Shown: piece by piece, positions 54,035 through 63,029 of the stretch
How positions within the stretch are numbered: position 1 is the stretch's first letter
Layout: each line of letters opens with the position of its first letter
NCBI GenBank assembly: GCA_026391075.1
Contig: JAPLES010000023.1
Location: 58,050-122,049, forward strand
From: Bacteroidota bacterium
GTDB taxonomy: Bacteria > Bacteroidota > Bacteroidia > Chitinophagales > LD1
Reading direction: 5' to 3'
Length of the DNA: 64,000 bases
Position numbers and translations under genes: made by a program
Notes under the pieces: generated by a model
Databases searched by the model: none
Told to the model about the DNA's origin: nothing
Seen by the model: the letters and a program-made list of their open reading frames with translations, nothing else

Positions 54035-55372
54035 ATGGCACAGCTAAAAGCAACATACAAGCAAATACTCACCATCTCTTTGCCGCTTATACTCGGCAAC
54101 ACAGCATGGACGAGCAACGGTGTGTTCGATACAATTTTCGTGGGCAACCTCGGTAAAATTGAATTAGATGCCATCGGCTTTGCCTCAATTTTTTACTCCG
54201 TTTTGTTTATGATGGGCTTCAGTTTTACACGCGGCACACAAATGCTTATTGCGCGCAGAATGGGCGAACTCAACAAACACGAAGTAGGAAATATTGTGGA
54301 CACCACCATCGTGGCAATGCTTTCTGTTGCGGTGTTGTTTTTTGTGCTGCTCAAAATTTACACGCACCAGATTTTGAGTTTCATGCTCACCAATCAGGAT
54401 ATTATTTCAAAGAGTGAAGAGTTTTTGGATTACCGCTTGTGGGGTTTGCTGCCTAGTTTTGTAAGTTTTGTTTTCATTGCGTTTTACTCGGGCATTGGGC
54501 GCACACCCATTCTTGCTGCATCGGTTGGGGTAATGACTTTTTTCAACGTGTTTCTGAATTACGGTTTGGTATATGGTAAATTCGGATTGCCTTGCATAGG
54601 TATTGGTGGCTCGGGTCTTGCTACTTCTATTTCCGAGACCTTGGCAGTGCTGGTTTTATTTCTCGGCACTTTCTATAAGCATCGTATACACGATTTTTAC
54701 TTATTCCGTTTTAAAAAATTCGATTTGCCGCTCATGAAACAAATGAGCAACATGGCAATTCCGCTCATGATTCAATCAGGTGTAGCAGTAGGTTCATGGT
54801 TGTTTTTCTTTGCGCGTATTGAAACAGTTTTAGGAAAAGACTCGCTCGCTATTTCCTCTATCTTCCGTCAGTTGATTTTGTTCTTCACCATTCCTACCTG
54901 GAGTTTGGGCTCTACTGCCAATACGCTTATCAGTAATATGGTTGGGCAAAAAGACTATAGCGGAATTAAAACAGCAGTGCGCAGAATTTCATTGGTGAGT
55001 TTGTTCTTTGCGGTTATTTCCTGTTTAATCATTTTGGTTTTTCCAAGATTCTGTATAGGCATTTTTACCAGCCCGCAAGATTATGCGCTTATACCAATGG
55101 CTACCGAAATTCTTCCGGTAATTTTTGTGGTGTTCATCTTAATGGCGTTTGCAAATATTTTGTTCAATGGTGTAATCAGTCTTGGTGATATTTATATCGC
55201 GCTCGGAATTCAGGTGGTGGTAGTGATTGTTTACATCGTGTACTTTCAGGTCATGTTTGCCATGCCATTTGTAAGCACGTTCTGGATTTGGACAGCCGAA
55301 TGGGTTTACTGGCTCACCAATTTAGTGGCGTGTTTGGTCTTCTTTAAATACAAACACCTCAAAGTAGTTTAA
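54035..55372 (+). CDS. MATE family efflux transporter
   Basis: 445 residues, twelve hydrophobic helices in two halves. The N-terminal ILTISLPLILGNTAWTSNGVFDTIFVGNLG and the matching FDLPLMKQMSNMAIPLMIQSGVAVGS in the second half are the MATE internal repeat pattern. It exports organic compounds by Na+ or H+ antiport. Its ATG follows the REP-like element, whose terminal GGAGGGG acts as a possible ribosome-binding site. Confidence 0.93.
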   Translation: MAQLKATYKQILTISLPLILGNTAWTSNGVFDTIFVGNLGKIELDAIGFASIFYSVLFMMGFSFTRGTQMLIARRMGELNKHEVGNIVDTTIVAMLSVAVLFFVLLKIYTHQILSFMLTNQDIISKSEEFLDYRLWGLLPSFVSFVFIAFYSGIGRTPILAASVGVMTFFNVFLNYGLVYGKFGLPCIGIGGSGLATSISETLAVLVLFLGTFYKHRIHDFYLFRFKKFDLPLMKQMSNMAIPLMIQSGVAVGSWLFFFARIETVLGKDSLAISSIFRQLILFFTIPTWSLGSTANTLISNMVGQKDYSGIKTAVRRISLVSLFFAVISCLIILVFPRFCIGIFTSPQDYALIPMATEILPVIFVVFILMAFANILFNGVISLGDIYIALGIQVVVVIVYIVYFQVMFAMPFVSTFWIWTAEWVYWLTNLVACLVFFKYKHLKVV

Positions 55373-55374
55373 AG

Positions 55375-55466
55375 GAAAGTACAAATTGAAAAGTATAAAG
55401 TATAAAGTGTTGGTAATCGACTACTTGATTATCGGTTTGTACTTTCTAATTTGTACTTCGTAATTT
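55375..55466. repeat. Nested inverted and heptanucleotide repeats between MATE gene and ftsE
   Basis: Heptamers AAAGTAT, AAAGTAT, AAAGTGT (55390-55410) and TTTGTAC, TTTCTAA, TTTGTAC, TTCGTAA (55436-55463). GAAAGTACAAA (55375-55385) pairs exactly with TTTGTACTTTC (55436-55446). Confidence 0.75.
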
Positions 55467-55471
55467 AAAAG

Positions 55472-56173
55472 ATGGAAGAAAACGTAATCAGCTATTCTAA
55501 CGTAAATATTTATCAGGGCAATTCGCTTGTGCTAAGTGATGTGAACTTTGAAATGAAGCAAGGCGAATTCATTTATCTCATTGGCAAAACCGGTGCAGGC
55601 AAAAGCAGTTTTATAAAAACGCTGTATGCCGAAGTTCCTATAAAAGAAGGCGAAGCGAATGTTTGCGGTTACAATTTAAAGCAGTTGAAGAAAAGTGAAA
55701 TTCCTTTTCTGCGCAGAAAACTCGGCATTGTATTTCAGGATTTTCAATTGCTGAACGATAGAACTGTACACTCCAATCTTGATTTTGTTTTGAAGGCAAC
55801 AGGCTGGGAGCACAACGAAAAACGCGAAGAGCGAATTGCCGAAGTGTTGAATGAAGTGGGGCTTTCGCATCTCATCGCTAAAATGCCCTACCAAATTTCA
55901 GGTGGAGAACAACAGCGTTTAGTTATTGCGCGCGCACTCCTAAATAATCCACCACTTTTAATTGCCGATGAACCAACAGGAAACCTCGACCCTGAAACTT
56001 CAGATGATATTATTAAGCTGCTTATCAAAATAAATCGCGAACACAACACGAGTGTATTGATGGCTACCCACAATTACCAATTGATAGATAAGTATCCTTC
56101 TAAGATTTACAGTTTCTCCAACAACTCTGTCAATTTAGAAAAAGGGATTTATGTAAAAGGATTTGGGGATTAG
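55472..56173 (+). CDS. ftsE: cell division ATP-binding protein FtsE
   Basis: 233 residues, an ABC ATPase. Walker A is GKTGAGKSSFIKTLY, the signature is SGGEQQRLVIARALL, Walker B is LLIADEPTGNLD and the switch His is in MATHNYQL. ATGAGKS-like Walker A with FQDFQLLNDRTVHSNLDF is typical of FtsE, which with the membrane protein FtsX couples ATP to cell-wall hydrolase activation at the division site. ftsX is not in view. A general LolD-like ABC ATPase is an alternative. It overlaps the convergent histidine kinase gene by 4 bp. Confidence 0.87.
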   Translation: MEENVISYSNVNIYQGNSLVLSDVNFEMKQGEFIYLIGKTGAGKSSFIKTLYAEVPIKEGEANVCGYNLKQLKKSEIPFLRRKLGIVFQDFQLLNDRTVHSNLDFVLKATGWEHNEKREERIAEVLNEVGLSHLIAKMPYQISGGEQQRLVIARALLNNPPLLIADEPTGNLDPETSDDIIKLLIKINREHNTSVLMATHNYQLIDKYPSKIYSFSNNSVNLEKGIYVKGFGD

Positions 56174-57564
56174 AATTTCCTCACCGTAAAATGGAAAGTG
56201 GTTCCTTTTCCATCTTCACTTTCGAACCAAACTTCGCCATGGTAATACTCTACAATTTTTTTGCAGATAGCAAGGCCAATTCCGGTTCCGTCATATTCAT
56301 GCTCGTTGTGCAAGCGCTTAAACATTTGGAAAATAGTAGCAGAATATTCTTTTGAAATTCCTATTCCGTTATCGGAAACAGTAAACGTGTAAAAATTAAG
56401 TGAGTTGGTGCAACTGATATTTATGGTTGGCACTTCGCTCTTATTAAATTTCAAACCGTTGCTGATTAAATTTTGAAACACGTGATACATCAATGATGAA
56501 TGCACGTTGTTGACCACCGGCAATTCCCTATTGATATTAATTTGCCCACCAGTTGCTGTCAATTTATCGCGCAGTTCAAATCGAATGGTATTAATTACAT
56601 CATTCAAATTCACCGGTATGGGTTTGGGAAGATTAGTCCCAATTCTACAATAGGCCAACACATCATCAATCAAACGCTCCAATCTTTTTGCGCCCAAATG
56701 TGAGTAATCTACAAACTCCTTTGCTTCGGGGTGTAAGGTGCTGCCATACTTATTCAGCAGCAAATTCATAAAGCTTGAAATATTTCGTACGGGCGCTTTC
56801 AAATCGTGCGAAATAATGTAAGCGAATTGTTCCAAATCAGAATTGGAGCGTTTCAATTCAGAAGTTTGCAACATCATTTGTGCATTGGAAGATTCCAGTT
56901 CTTTCTCGGCCTTGCGATTGTAAAACACAAACTGATAAACCGCCAGCAACATTAGCATGAACTGCAAAATAACGCCCATGCGGGCGAGCAAAATTTGGTC
57001 GTCTATTAAAAAATGATTTGCCGAAAAATAAGGCTCAACAAACTCATACGCGTAAATAAAAAGCAAAGGCAATACAACACCAATGGTAATGAAGCCTACC
57101 TTTTTGATATCGAAAAACAAAAATGGAATTACTACCGAAATGATAAAATAATTTAAGCCCTGTGCATGTGGCCCTATATAAACTGCACTTACAAAAAGCG
57201 CAAAGTTCATGAGCACGATGAACAGAATGCGCGAGGCATCTATTTTGCCAAAAGCATTCATCACTAATAATACAATCGAGGATAAACTCAAACCTGAAAT
57301 AATGCCGAACCATTCCCATTTTTCCCAAATAATACCGAAACTGAGATACAGCATTGAGCCGCCAAAATATATAAGCGCAATAAAATTAGAGATACGCACA
57401 TGCTTGCGGTCGTTTATTTCGGTTACCGCATCGGCCCCAAGATTGACCAATGAACGATAAATGGAAGTGAACGGATTGATTTCGTTGTTGTGAACTTTTT
57501 GTTCATACTCAACAGCCTTATCTGTTAGTGAAAACTCTGCGGTGTTGGAATATTCGTTAGCCAT
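56170..57564 (-). CDS. membrane sensor histidine kinase
   Basis: 464 residues from the ATG at 57562-57564. Six or so hydrophobic helices (about residues 60-215) form a membrane sensor, followed by a coiled linker and a HisKA domain (AYIISHDLKAPVRNISSF, phospho-acceptor His). The ATPase domain has NLISNGLKFN, DNGIGISKEY and GTGIGLAICKKIVE. There is no receiver domain and no adjacent response regulator, so it is an orphan kinase. The signal is unknown. The 210-bp gap upstream has no other gene that I can see. Confidence 0.92.
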   Translation of the reverse strand: MANEYSNTAEFSLTDKAVEYEQKVHNNEINPFTSIYRSLVNLGADAVTEINDRKHVRISNFIALIYFGGSMLYLSFGIIWEKWEWFGIISGLSLSSIVLLVMNAFGKIDASRILFIVLMNFALFVSAVYIGPHAQGLNYFIISVVIPFLFFDIKKVGFITIGVVLPLLFIYAYEFVEPYFSANHFLIDDQILLARMGVILQFMLMLLAVYQFVFYNRKAEKELESSNAQMMLQTSELKRSNSDLEQFAYIISHDLKAPVRNISSFMNLLLNKYGSTLHPEAKEFVDYSHLGAKRLERLIDDVLAYCRIGTNLPKPIPVNLNDVINTIRFELRDKLTATGGQININRELPVVNNVHSSLMYHVFQNLISNGLKFNKSEVPTINISCTNSLNFYTFTVSDNGIGISKEYSATIFQMFKRLHNEHEYDGTGIGLAICKKIVEYYHGEVWFESEDGKGTTFHFTVRKF

Positions 57565-57774
57565 TGTTTCGTGTTGAAATACAATTCCTGTTTTGTTTAC
57601 ACCAATACCGACCAAAAGTTACATAAGACCACAACTATTTCGTTGAAAAGTAGCCAACCTTTTTTCCGGGCAAACCCTCCAACTCATTTTTAGCAAGTCT
57701 AAATAAGAGTAAAAATTGACATGCTTTTAACCTCACGTTAGTAAAGGAATAAGAAGTTAAAGTCCACTTCGTCA

Positions 57775-58755
57775 CTAGTTTTTCTTTTTCACAATTTTAG
57801 AATCAAAAATGCCACTTACATAGATTGAATTTCGAAACGCTAAGGCTGTAGATGCTGCACTCACTTGCCTGCCATCATCAAAATATTCAACTGTTCTTTT
57901 TTTTGTAGACGGATTAATTCGGTAAACTGTAGAAGGCGATAATTGTTTGGGGTCTTTATAATGTTTCAAGAATTTAAGAAAGCGCAGATGACAAGCCACT
58001 AACAAATCATCGCCATCAAAACGAAGATTATCGGCACCGTTTGCTTTTACAATTACTTTACGATTCAACATTTTGCCATCTTTAAAATCAAATTGCCAAA
58101 CTTTATTTTGCATGGTGCTAGCCAAATATACTTTGCCATCTTTATTGGTAATGCCATTGGTAAAGGCATATTTTTCAGAAGCTACGGAACAATTATTACC
58201 ATTCCAAAAAATGATTTGCGCCTTACGCATTTTAAAAAGTATTTCCCAAATATTGTTTTGTTTTTTAGCATCGTTGCTCACCAGCAAAGTGCCATCGGCA
58301 AATCCGGTTACAGCATTGGGCGAGGAAATTAACGGGTCGCTAATTTTATTTTGAAACACCAATTCATCTTTTAAAACACGATAACGCAAAATGGAATTGA
58401 TTCGAGTTTCGCCAATATGCTCGTGATTGACGACTAGTAGAATTAAATTACCATTCACTTTTACCAAATCAATTCCGTGCGGATTAAACAGCAAACCGTT
58501 TGGCTCGTTAGTGCGCTTCAATATTTTATTCGTTGCCGTTTCAGTGTAGTAAACAAAAATTTCTCCGTATTGCTTTTCACTTTTTCTTCGGGCACTGCAC
58601 GACAACAACAGACGAGGTTGCTCAGTAATAGAATCTACAACCATATCCTCGGGTCCAATAGCAGTTGTAATTATTTCATCTTTTGTTTGAAACATTTTGG
58701 GAAGCGAAACGCAAGAAGACAACGCGAGAAAAAGAAAGGGGAAATATTTTTTCAT
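57775..58755 (-). CDS. paraoxonase/SMP-30-like beta-propeller lipoprotein
   Basis: 326 residues. The lipoprotein signal MKKYFPFLFLALSSC has the acylated Cys at 15. The propeller motifs resemble arylesterase/paraoxonase: IGPEDMVVD, NPHGIDLV, VNHEHIGETRI and SPNAVTGFADGTLLVSND, in the positions of the Ca-binding Asp/Asn/Glu/Asp of PON1. If active it hydrolyses lactones or esters in the envelope with calcium. The next gene, divergent, is a penicillin acylase, another amide or lactone-type hydrolase. Confidence 0.75.
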   Translation of the reverse strand: MKKYFPFLFLALSSCVSLPKMFQTKDEIITTAIGPEDMVVDSITEQPRLLLSCSARRKSEKQYGEIFVYYTETATNKILKRTNEPNGLLFNPHGIDLVKVNGNLILLVVNHEHIGETRINSILRYRVLKDELVFQNKISDPLISSPNAVTGFADGTLLVSNDAKKQNNIWEILFKMRKAQIIFWNGNNCSVASEKYAFTNGITNKDGKVYLASTMQNKVWQFDFKDGKMLNRKVIVKANGADNLRFDGDDLLVACHLRFLKFLKHYKDPKQLSPSTVYRINPSTKKRTVEYFDDGRQVSAASTALAFRNSIYVSGIFDSKIVKKKN

Positions 58756-58870
58756 GTAAAATAATTAAGTGTGAATCTAAAATTGTTTCCAGATTCCATT
58801 GCGTATTTTTATGTTCGTAGAACAAATTCATCAATGAAAAACCTACGTATTGTATTCAATTTGAAACCCG

Positions 58871-58900
58871 CTCCCGCGAAGAAACACATGATGAAACAAA
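58871..58900. repeat. Second copy of the 28-30-base element (start of penicillin acylase 2)
   Basis: Matches 53911-53940 at 28 of 30 positions. It supplies the sequence immediately before and including the likely ATG ATG start of the acylase. Confidence 0.85.
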
Positions 58901-60963
58901 CCTGCAACCTGAAACTTTTCCTGTCTCTCGTCTATTGTCTATTAGCTATCATCTGCACTGCACAAATTATCCCCGCCAACATAACTATAGCACGCGATAG
59001 TTTTGGTGTGCCGCATATTTACGGACACACCGATGCTGATGCCGCTTACGGTTTAGCGTACGCGCATTGCGAAGATGATTTCAAAGACATTCAACAAAAT
59101 CTTTTAGCTGCAAAAGGTATGCTGGGCGAAGTGGTTGGAAAAGATGGTGTGCTCTTCGATTATGGTTTAAAATTTTTCGGCATTGATACGCTCGTAGATA
59201 ACAACTACGACCAAAAACTTTCTGCCGATTTTAAAAAAGTGTTGGACGCTTACATACAAGGCGTAAACGATTATGCCGCTAAACATCCCGAAGAAGTGTT
59301 ACTCAAAAAAGCATTGCCGTTTACTTCCAAAGAAATTATAAAAAGCTCTACGCTCACGCTCACACTTTTTGCCGGTGCCGGTATGGCGTTGAAATCAATC
59401 AAAGAAAATCACATTGAGCTTTTGCATCAACCAAATGAAGTTGGTTCTAATTCTATGGCAATTGCTCCTTCGCGCACAAACGATGGTAAAGCGTGGTTGC
59501 TTATCAATTCGCATCAACCTATCGAAGGAAGATTTGCCTGGTACGAAGCGCATATAAAAAGCGATGAAGGTTTAGATATAATGGGTGGTTTGTTTCCAGG
59601 CGGTGTTTCCATTTTTGTTGGAACTACTAAAAATTTAGGCTGGGCTCACACGACAAACTACCACACGTTCGGAGATATTTACAAACTGAAACACCATGGC
59701 AATAAATATTTGTATGATGGCGAATGGAAAAAATTTAAAACAAAGACAGCGCATCCTAAAATAAAATTAGGCAGCATAAAAGTTGGCATCGCAAAAAAAA
59801 TTCGCACCTGCGAATATGGTCCGGTGTTTCAAACACCACATGGTTGGTATGCGGTACGTTTTCCCGGAGCTATGGATTGCCGCGCCATGGAGCAGTGGTA
59901 TCGCATGAACAAGTCGAGCAATTTTCATGAATTTGAAACGGCTTTAAAGATGGAAGCTATTCCGCTTTTTAATATTATGTATGCCGATGTAGATGGGAAT
60001 ATTTTTTATCAAAGCGGTTGCCAGGTGCCACTGCGCGATTCAAGTCTAAATTGGCATTTGCCAATTACGGCAAACACTTCAAACTATAAATGGAATTCGT
60101 TAGTTCCATACAATAAAAAACCTTCACTGCTCAATCCGAGTTGTGGTTATTTATTCAGTTGTAATCAAACGCAATATGCAGTGAGCGGAAAAGATTGCAG
60201 TTGGAAAGAAAATTTTGTAGGCATTCAGCAATTCAATTATAACCGCGGAGAAAGATTTGGTGAATTGTTGGAAGCGGTAAAGGGAAAACTTTCATGGCAA
60301 GATTTTCTTAGCGTAAAATTTGATAAAAGCTTTTCGAAGAATGCGAGCTACGCTCGAAATTTTAAAAGCGCTTTTGAATTGGATGAAAAAAAACATGCCG
60401 ACATAGCTGATGTAATTCAAAAATTAAAAGCGTGGAATTGGAATGGCGATGCAGAAAATAAAAATGCTGCGGTGGCTATGATTATGCAAGAGAAATTGCA
60501 GAAAGAATGGAAAGTGCCATTTGCTTTTTTAATGATTAAGAAAGAACCGTTATTGGAAAATGATTTAGTAGCAGCGCTTCGCTACACCAAAAAATTTATG
60601 CTCAATAAATACGGAACCGTTGATGTAAAACTGGGTGATGTGCAACGCATGATTCGTGGCCGTGTTAGTTTTCCGGCTAGTGGTTTACGCGAAGTGCCTC
60701 GTGCAGCAGACCCAAAATTGTTTGATAAGAAAAAAGGCATTTGGCGAATCACCAGTGGCGATGGCTATATACAAGTGAATAAATATTCGAAGAGCGGAGT
60801 GGAAATAAATTCGGTGAATGCTTATGGTTCATCATCACATGCCGAGAGCAAACATTACACCGACCAAATGGAAATGTTTTCAAAAGAGCAATTCAAACCA
60901 ATGACGTTTGACTGGAATCTGATTTTGAAAAATGCAGAACGCGTTTATCATCCCGGAGAATAG
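58888..60963 (+). CDS. penicillin acylase family (Ntn hydrolase) 2, exported
   Basis: 691 residues from the ATG at 58888. An alternative ATG at 58834 would add 18 residues before the signal. The signal core (FLSLVYCLLAIICTAQ) is encoded by heptamer repeats (58901-58956). The alpha region has RDSFGVPHIYGHTDADAAYGLAYAHCEDD. The nucleophile Ser follows NEVG in EVGSNSMAIAPSRT, about residue 187. The C-terminal NAYGSSSHAESKHYTDQM is typical. Acylase specificity cannot be read. A TATGTTCG -7-like box lies at about 58810-58817. A distant paralogue of 33796-36276, but shorter. Confidence 0.88.
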   Translation: MMKQTCNLKLFLSLVYCLLAIICTAQIIPANITIARDSFGVPHIYGHTDADAAYGLAYAHCEDDFKDIQQNLLAAKGMLGEVVGKDGVLFDYGLKFFGIDTLVDNNYDQKLSADFKKVLDAYIQGVNDYAAKHPEEVLLKKALPFTSKEIIKSSTLTLTLFAGAGMALKSIKENHIELLHQPNEVGSNSMAIAPSRTNDGKAWLLINSHQPIEGRFAWYEAHIKSDEGLDIMGGLFPGGVSIFVGTTKNLGWAHTTNYHTFGDIYKLKHHGNKYLYDGEWKKFKTKTAHPKIKLGSIKVGIAKKIRTCEYGPVFQTPHGWYAVRFPGAMDCRAMEQWYRMNKSSNFHEFETALKMEAIPLFNIMYADVDGNIFYQSGCQVPLRDSSLNWHLPITANTSNYKWNSLVPYNKKPSLLNPSCGYLFSCNQTQYAVSGKDCSWKENFVGIQQFNYNRGERFGELLEAVKGKLSWQDFLSVKFDKSFSKNASYARNFKSAFELDEKKHADIADVIQKLKAWNWNGDAENKNAAVAMIMQEKLQKEWKVPFAFLMIKKEPLLENDLVAALRYTKKFMLNKYGTVDVKLGDVQRMIRGRVSFPASGLREVPRAADPKLFDKKKGIWRITSGDGYIQVNKYSKSGVEINSVNAYGSSSHAESKHYTDQMEMFSKEQFKPMTFDWNLILKNAERVYHPGE
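58901..58956. repeat. Heptanucleotide arrays encoding the acylase 2 signal peptide
   Basis: CCTGCAA, CCTGAAA (58901-58914), then TGTCTCT, CGTCTAT, TGTCTAT, TAGCTAT, CATCTGC (58922-58956). The array spans the hydrophobic core of the signal peptide in frame. Confidence 0.75.
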
Positions 60964-61001
60964 AAAGAGTTTCACTTATCATTTAGCATATTAGCGCAAT
61001 C

Positions 61002-62024
61002 ATGGCTGCAGAAAATTTTGAATCCATTCAATCTGATGTTAAGAACCGAAAGTTCGCGCCTGTATATTTTTTCTGTGGCGAAGAAGATTTTTTCATTGAT
61101 GTGCTTACTGATTTAGTAGAAGCGCACGTATTGAATGATATGGAGAAAGCGTTCAATCAAACTATTGCTTATGGTAAAGACATGAATGCGCAACAAGTGC
61201 TTGAAACTTGCGGGCGTTTACCAATGATGGCAGACCGACAGTTGGTGATAATTAAAGAAGCACAAGCACTTAGTTTAAAAGAAGATGAAGAGCTGCAATA
61301 CCTGCGATACATAAAGAATCCGGTGAAGAGCACCATTCTTGTTTTTGCCTGGAAGCACGGCACACCTGATGGCCGAAAATCTTTTTCGAAAGAAATAAAA
61401 AAAGCAGGCGTATATTTTGAATCGAAAACGCTTTACGAAAATCAAGTGGCACCGTGGGTTAAAAATTGGTTGACTGCGCGTAAATACAAAATTGAAGAGC
61501 AAGCGGTTGAATTGTTAGTTGAATTTACAGGAACAGATTTAAGCAAAGTTGCCAATGAGTTAGAAAAACTAATCATCAACAAACAAGCCGGTGCTACTAT
61601 TACGCTTGATGATATTGAAACCGGTGTAGGTATCAGCAAAGACTTCAACGTATTTGAATTGAATAATGCGCTGGGTAGCAAGAACAAAACAAAAGCGTTT
61701 CAGATTGTCAATTACTTTGTTGCTAATCCCAAGAACGGTCCATTTGTTTTGGTGCTGGGAACTTTGCAAGGATTTTTTTCCAAAGTTTATCTCGCTCATC
61801 AAAACAAGAATGCACAGGACAAAGATTTGGCAGGGGTGCTAAAAGTGAATCCATTTTTTGTGAAAGACTACAAAATCGCTTTGCGAAATTACAGTGAGCA
61901 AAAACTAGAACAGATTTTTTATTTACTCGAAGAGTACGACCTGCGCTCTAAAGGAGTAAACTCTACGAATAATATTAAGGAAGGAGAATTGCTGAAAGAG
62001 TTAGTGGCGAAAGTATTGGCTTAA
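61002..62024 (+). CDS. holA: DNA polymerase III delta subunit
   Basis: 340 residues. It opens the sliding clamp in the clamp-loader complex. The N-terminal KFAPVYFFCGEEDFFIDVLTDLV, and then the middle VLETCGRLPMMADRQLVIIKEAQ, are typical of HolA; the C-terminal helical collar domain includes LYENQVAPWVKNWL and ENELEKLIINK-like segments. Its 3' end overlaps ribF (convergent) by 4 bp. Confidence 0.93.
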   Translation: MAAENFESIQSDVKNRKFAPVYFFCGEEDFFIDVLTDLVEAHVLNDMEKAFNQTIAYGKDMNAQQVLETCGRLPMMADRQLVIIKEAQALSLKEDEELQYLRYIKNPVKSTILVFAWKHGTPDGRKSFSKEIKKAGVYFESKTLYENQVAPWVKNWLTARKYKIEEQAVELLVEFTGTDLSKVANELEKLIINKQAGATITLDDIETGVGISKDFNVFELNNALGSKNKTKAFQIVNYFVANPKNGPFVLVLGTLQGFFSKVYLAHQNKNAQDKDLAGVLKVNPFFVKDYKIALRNYSEQKLEQIFYLLEEYDLRSKGVNSTNNIKEGELLKELVAKVLA

Positions 62025-62962
62025 GTAGCTGAGAGAATTTTTCTTGTCACCAGCTCATCATTTTTTATTTCTGCAATCAGTGTTTCTACAGAATCAAATT
62101 TTTTTTCATTGCGAATGAAATCAACGAACTCCAGCGTGAGCGAACTGCCGTAAATGTCTTTATCAAAGTCAAGAATATTTACTTCAATGGTTTGTTCTTT
62201 GCCTTCGAAAGTTGGATTGTAACCAATACTCAACATGCCTTTATAGGTTTCTGACGCTTTAGAACTGTCTGACACTTTTACTACATAAATTCCCGTTTTA
62301 GGAATGAGCTTGTATTCATCATTTACCTGAATATTAGCTGTAGGGAATCCTAACTTTCTTCCATTCTGCAAACCTCGAACAACAGTTCCCGTTAGTTTGT
62401 AATTATGACCGAGCAATTCGTTCGCGAGCTTTATTTCACCTAGTTGAAGTGAGTTTCGGATTTTGCTGGAACTGATACCTATATCATCTAGCGTTTCTTT
62501 CGAAATTTCTTCCATCGAATAACCAAACTCCTCTTTCATTTTTTCAAGCAAATGAAAATCTCCGCTTCTGTTCTTACCAAATTTATGGTCGTAACCAATC
62601 ACTATGCTTTTGGGTTGAAAGTTCTTCACCAAAAAATTGGAAATATATTCTTCGGCACTTTGTTCTGAGAAATCACGACTGAAAGGAACAATCACCAGAT
62701 TATCTACTTCATAAGTTTCGAGTAAAGAAATTTTCTCTTCAATCGTATTGAGCAAACGAAGCGATTTGTCTTCGGGATTAATAACAATGCGTGGATGCGG
62801 ATGAAAAGTGATGATGATACTTTCTCCATCATTTTTTTTTGCCTGAATATTAATTCGTTCTATCAGTTTCTGATGACCTTTATGCACGCCATCGAAAGTG
62901 CCTATGGTAAGAACCGAATTTTTAAAAGCAGGAAGATTATTTAAGTCACGAAAAACGCGCAT
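62021..62962 (-). CDS. ribF: bifunctional riboflavin kinase / FAD synthetase
   Basis: 313 residues. The N-terminal adenylyltransferase domain (VLTIGTFDGVHKGHQKLI) makes FAD from FMN. The C-terminal riboflavin kinase domain (NGRKLGFPTANIQV) makes FMN. Third gene of the uppP-truB-ribF set; 67 bp separate it from truB, filled with a heptamer array (62974-63001). Confidence 0.96.
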   Translation of the reverse strand: MRVFRDLNNLPAFKNSVLTIGTFDGVHKGHQKLIERINIQAKKNDGESIIITFHPHPRIVINPEDKSLRLLNTIEEKISLLETYEVDNLVIVPFSRDFSEQSAEEYISNFLVKNFQPKSIVIGYDHKFGKNRSGDFHLLEKMKEEFGYSMEEISKETLDDIGISSSKIRNSLQLGEIKLANELLGHNYKLTGTVVRGLQNGRKLGFPTANIQVNDEYKLIPKTGIYVVKVSDSSKASETYKGMLSIGYNPTFEGKEQTIEVNILDFDKDIYGSSLTLEFVDFIRNEKKFDSVETLIAEIKNDELVTRKILSAT

Positions 62963-62973
62963 CGAGTATTACT

Positions 62974-63001
62974 AATTATGAATTACAAATTACAAACTAA
63001 A
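62974..63001. repeat. Heptanucleotide array (AATTACA) between truB and ribF
   Basis: Units AATTATG, AATTACA, AATTACA, AACTAAA in the 67-bp gap. Confidence 0.8.
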
Positions 63002-63029
63002 CAGCCATGCAAGTTTAGTGTTTATCGCT

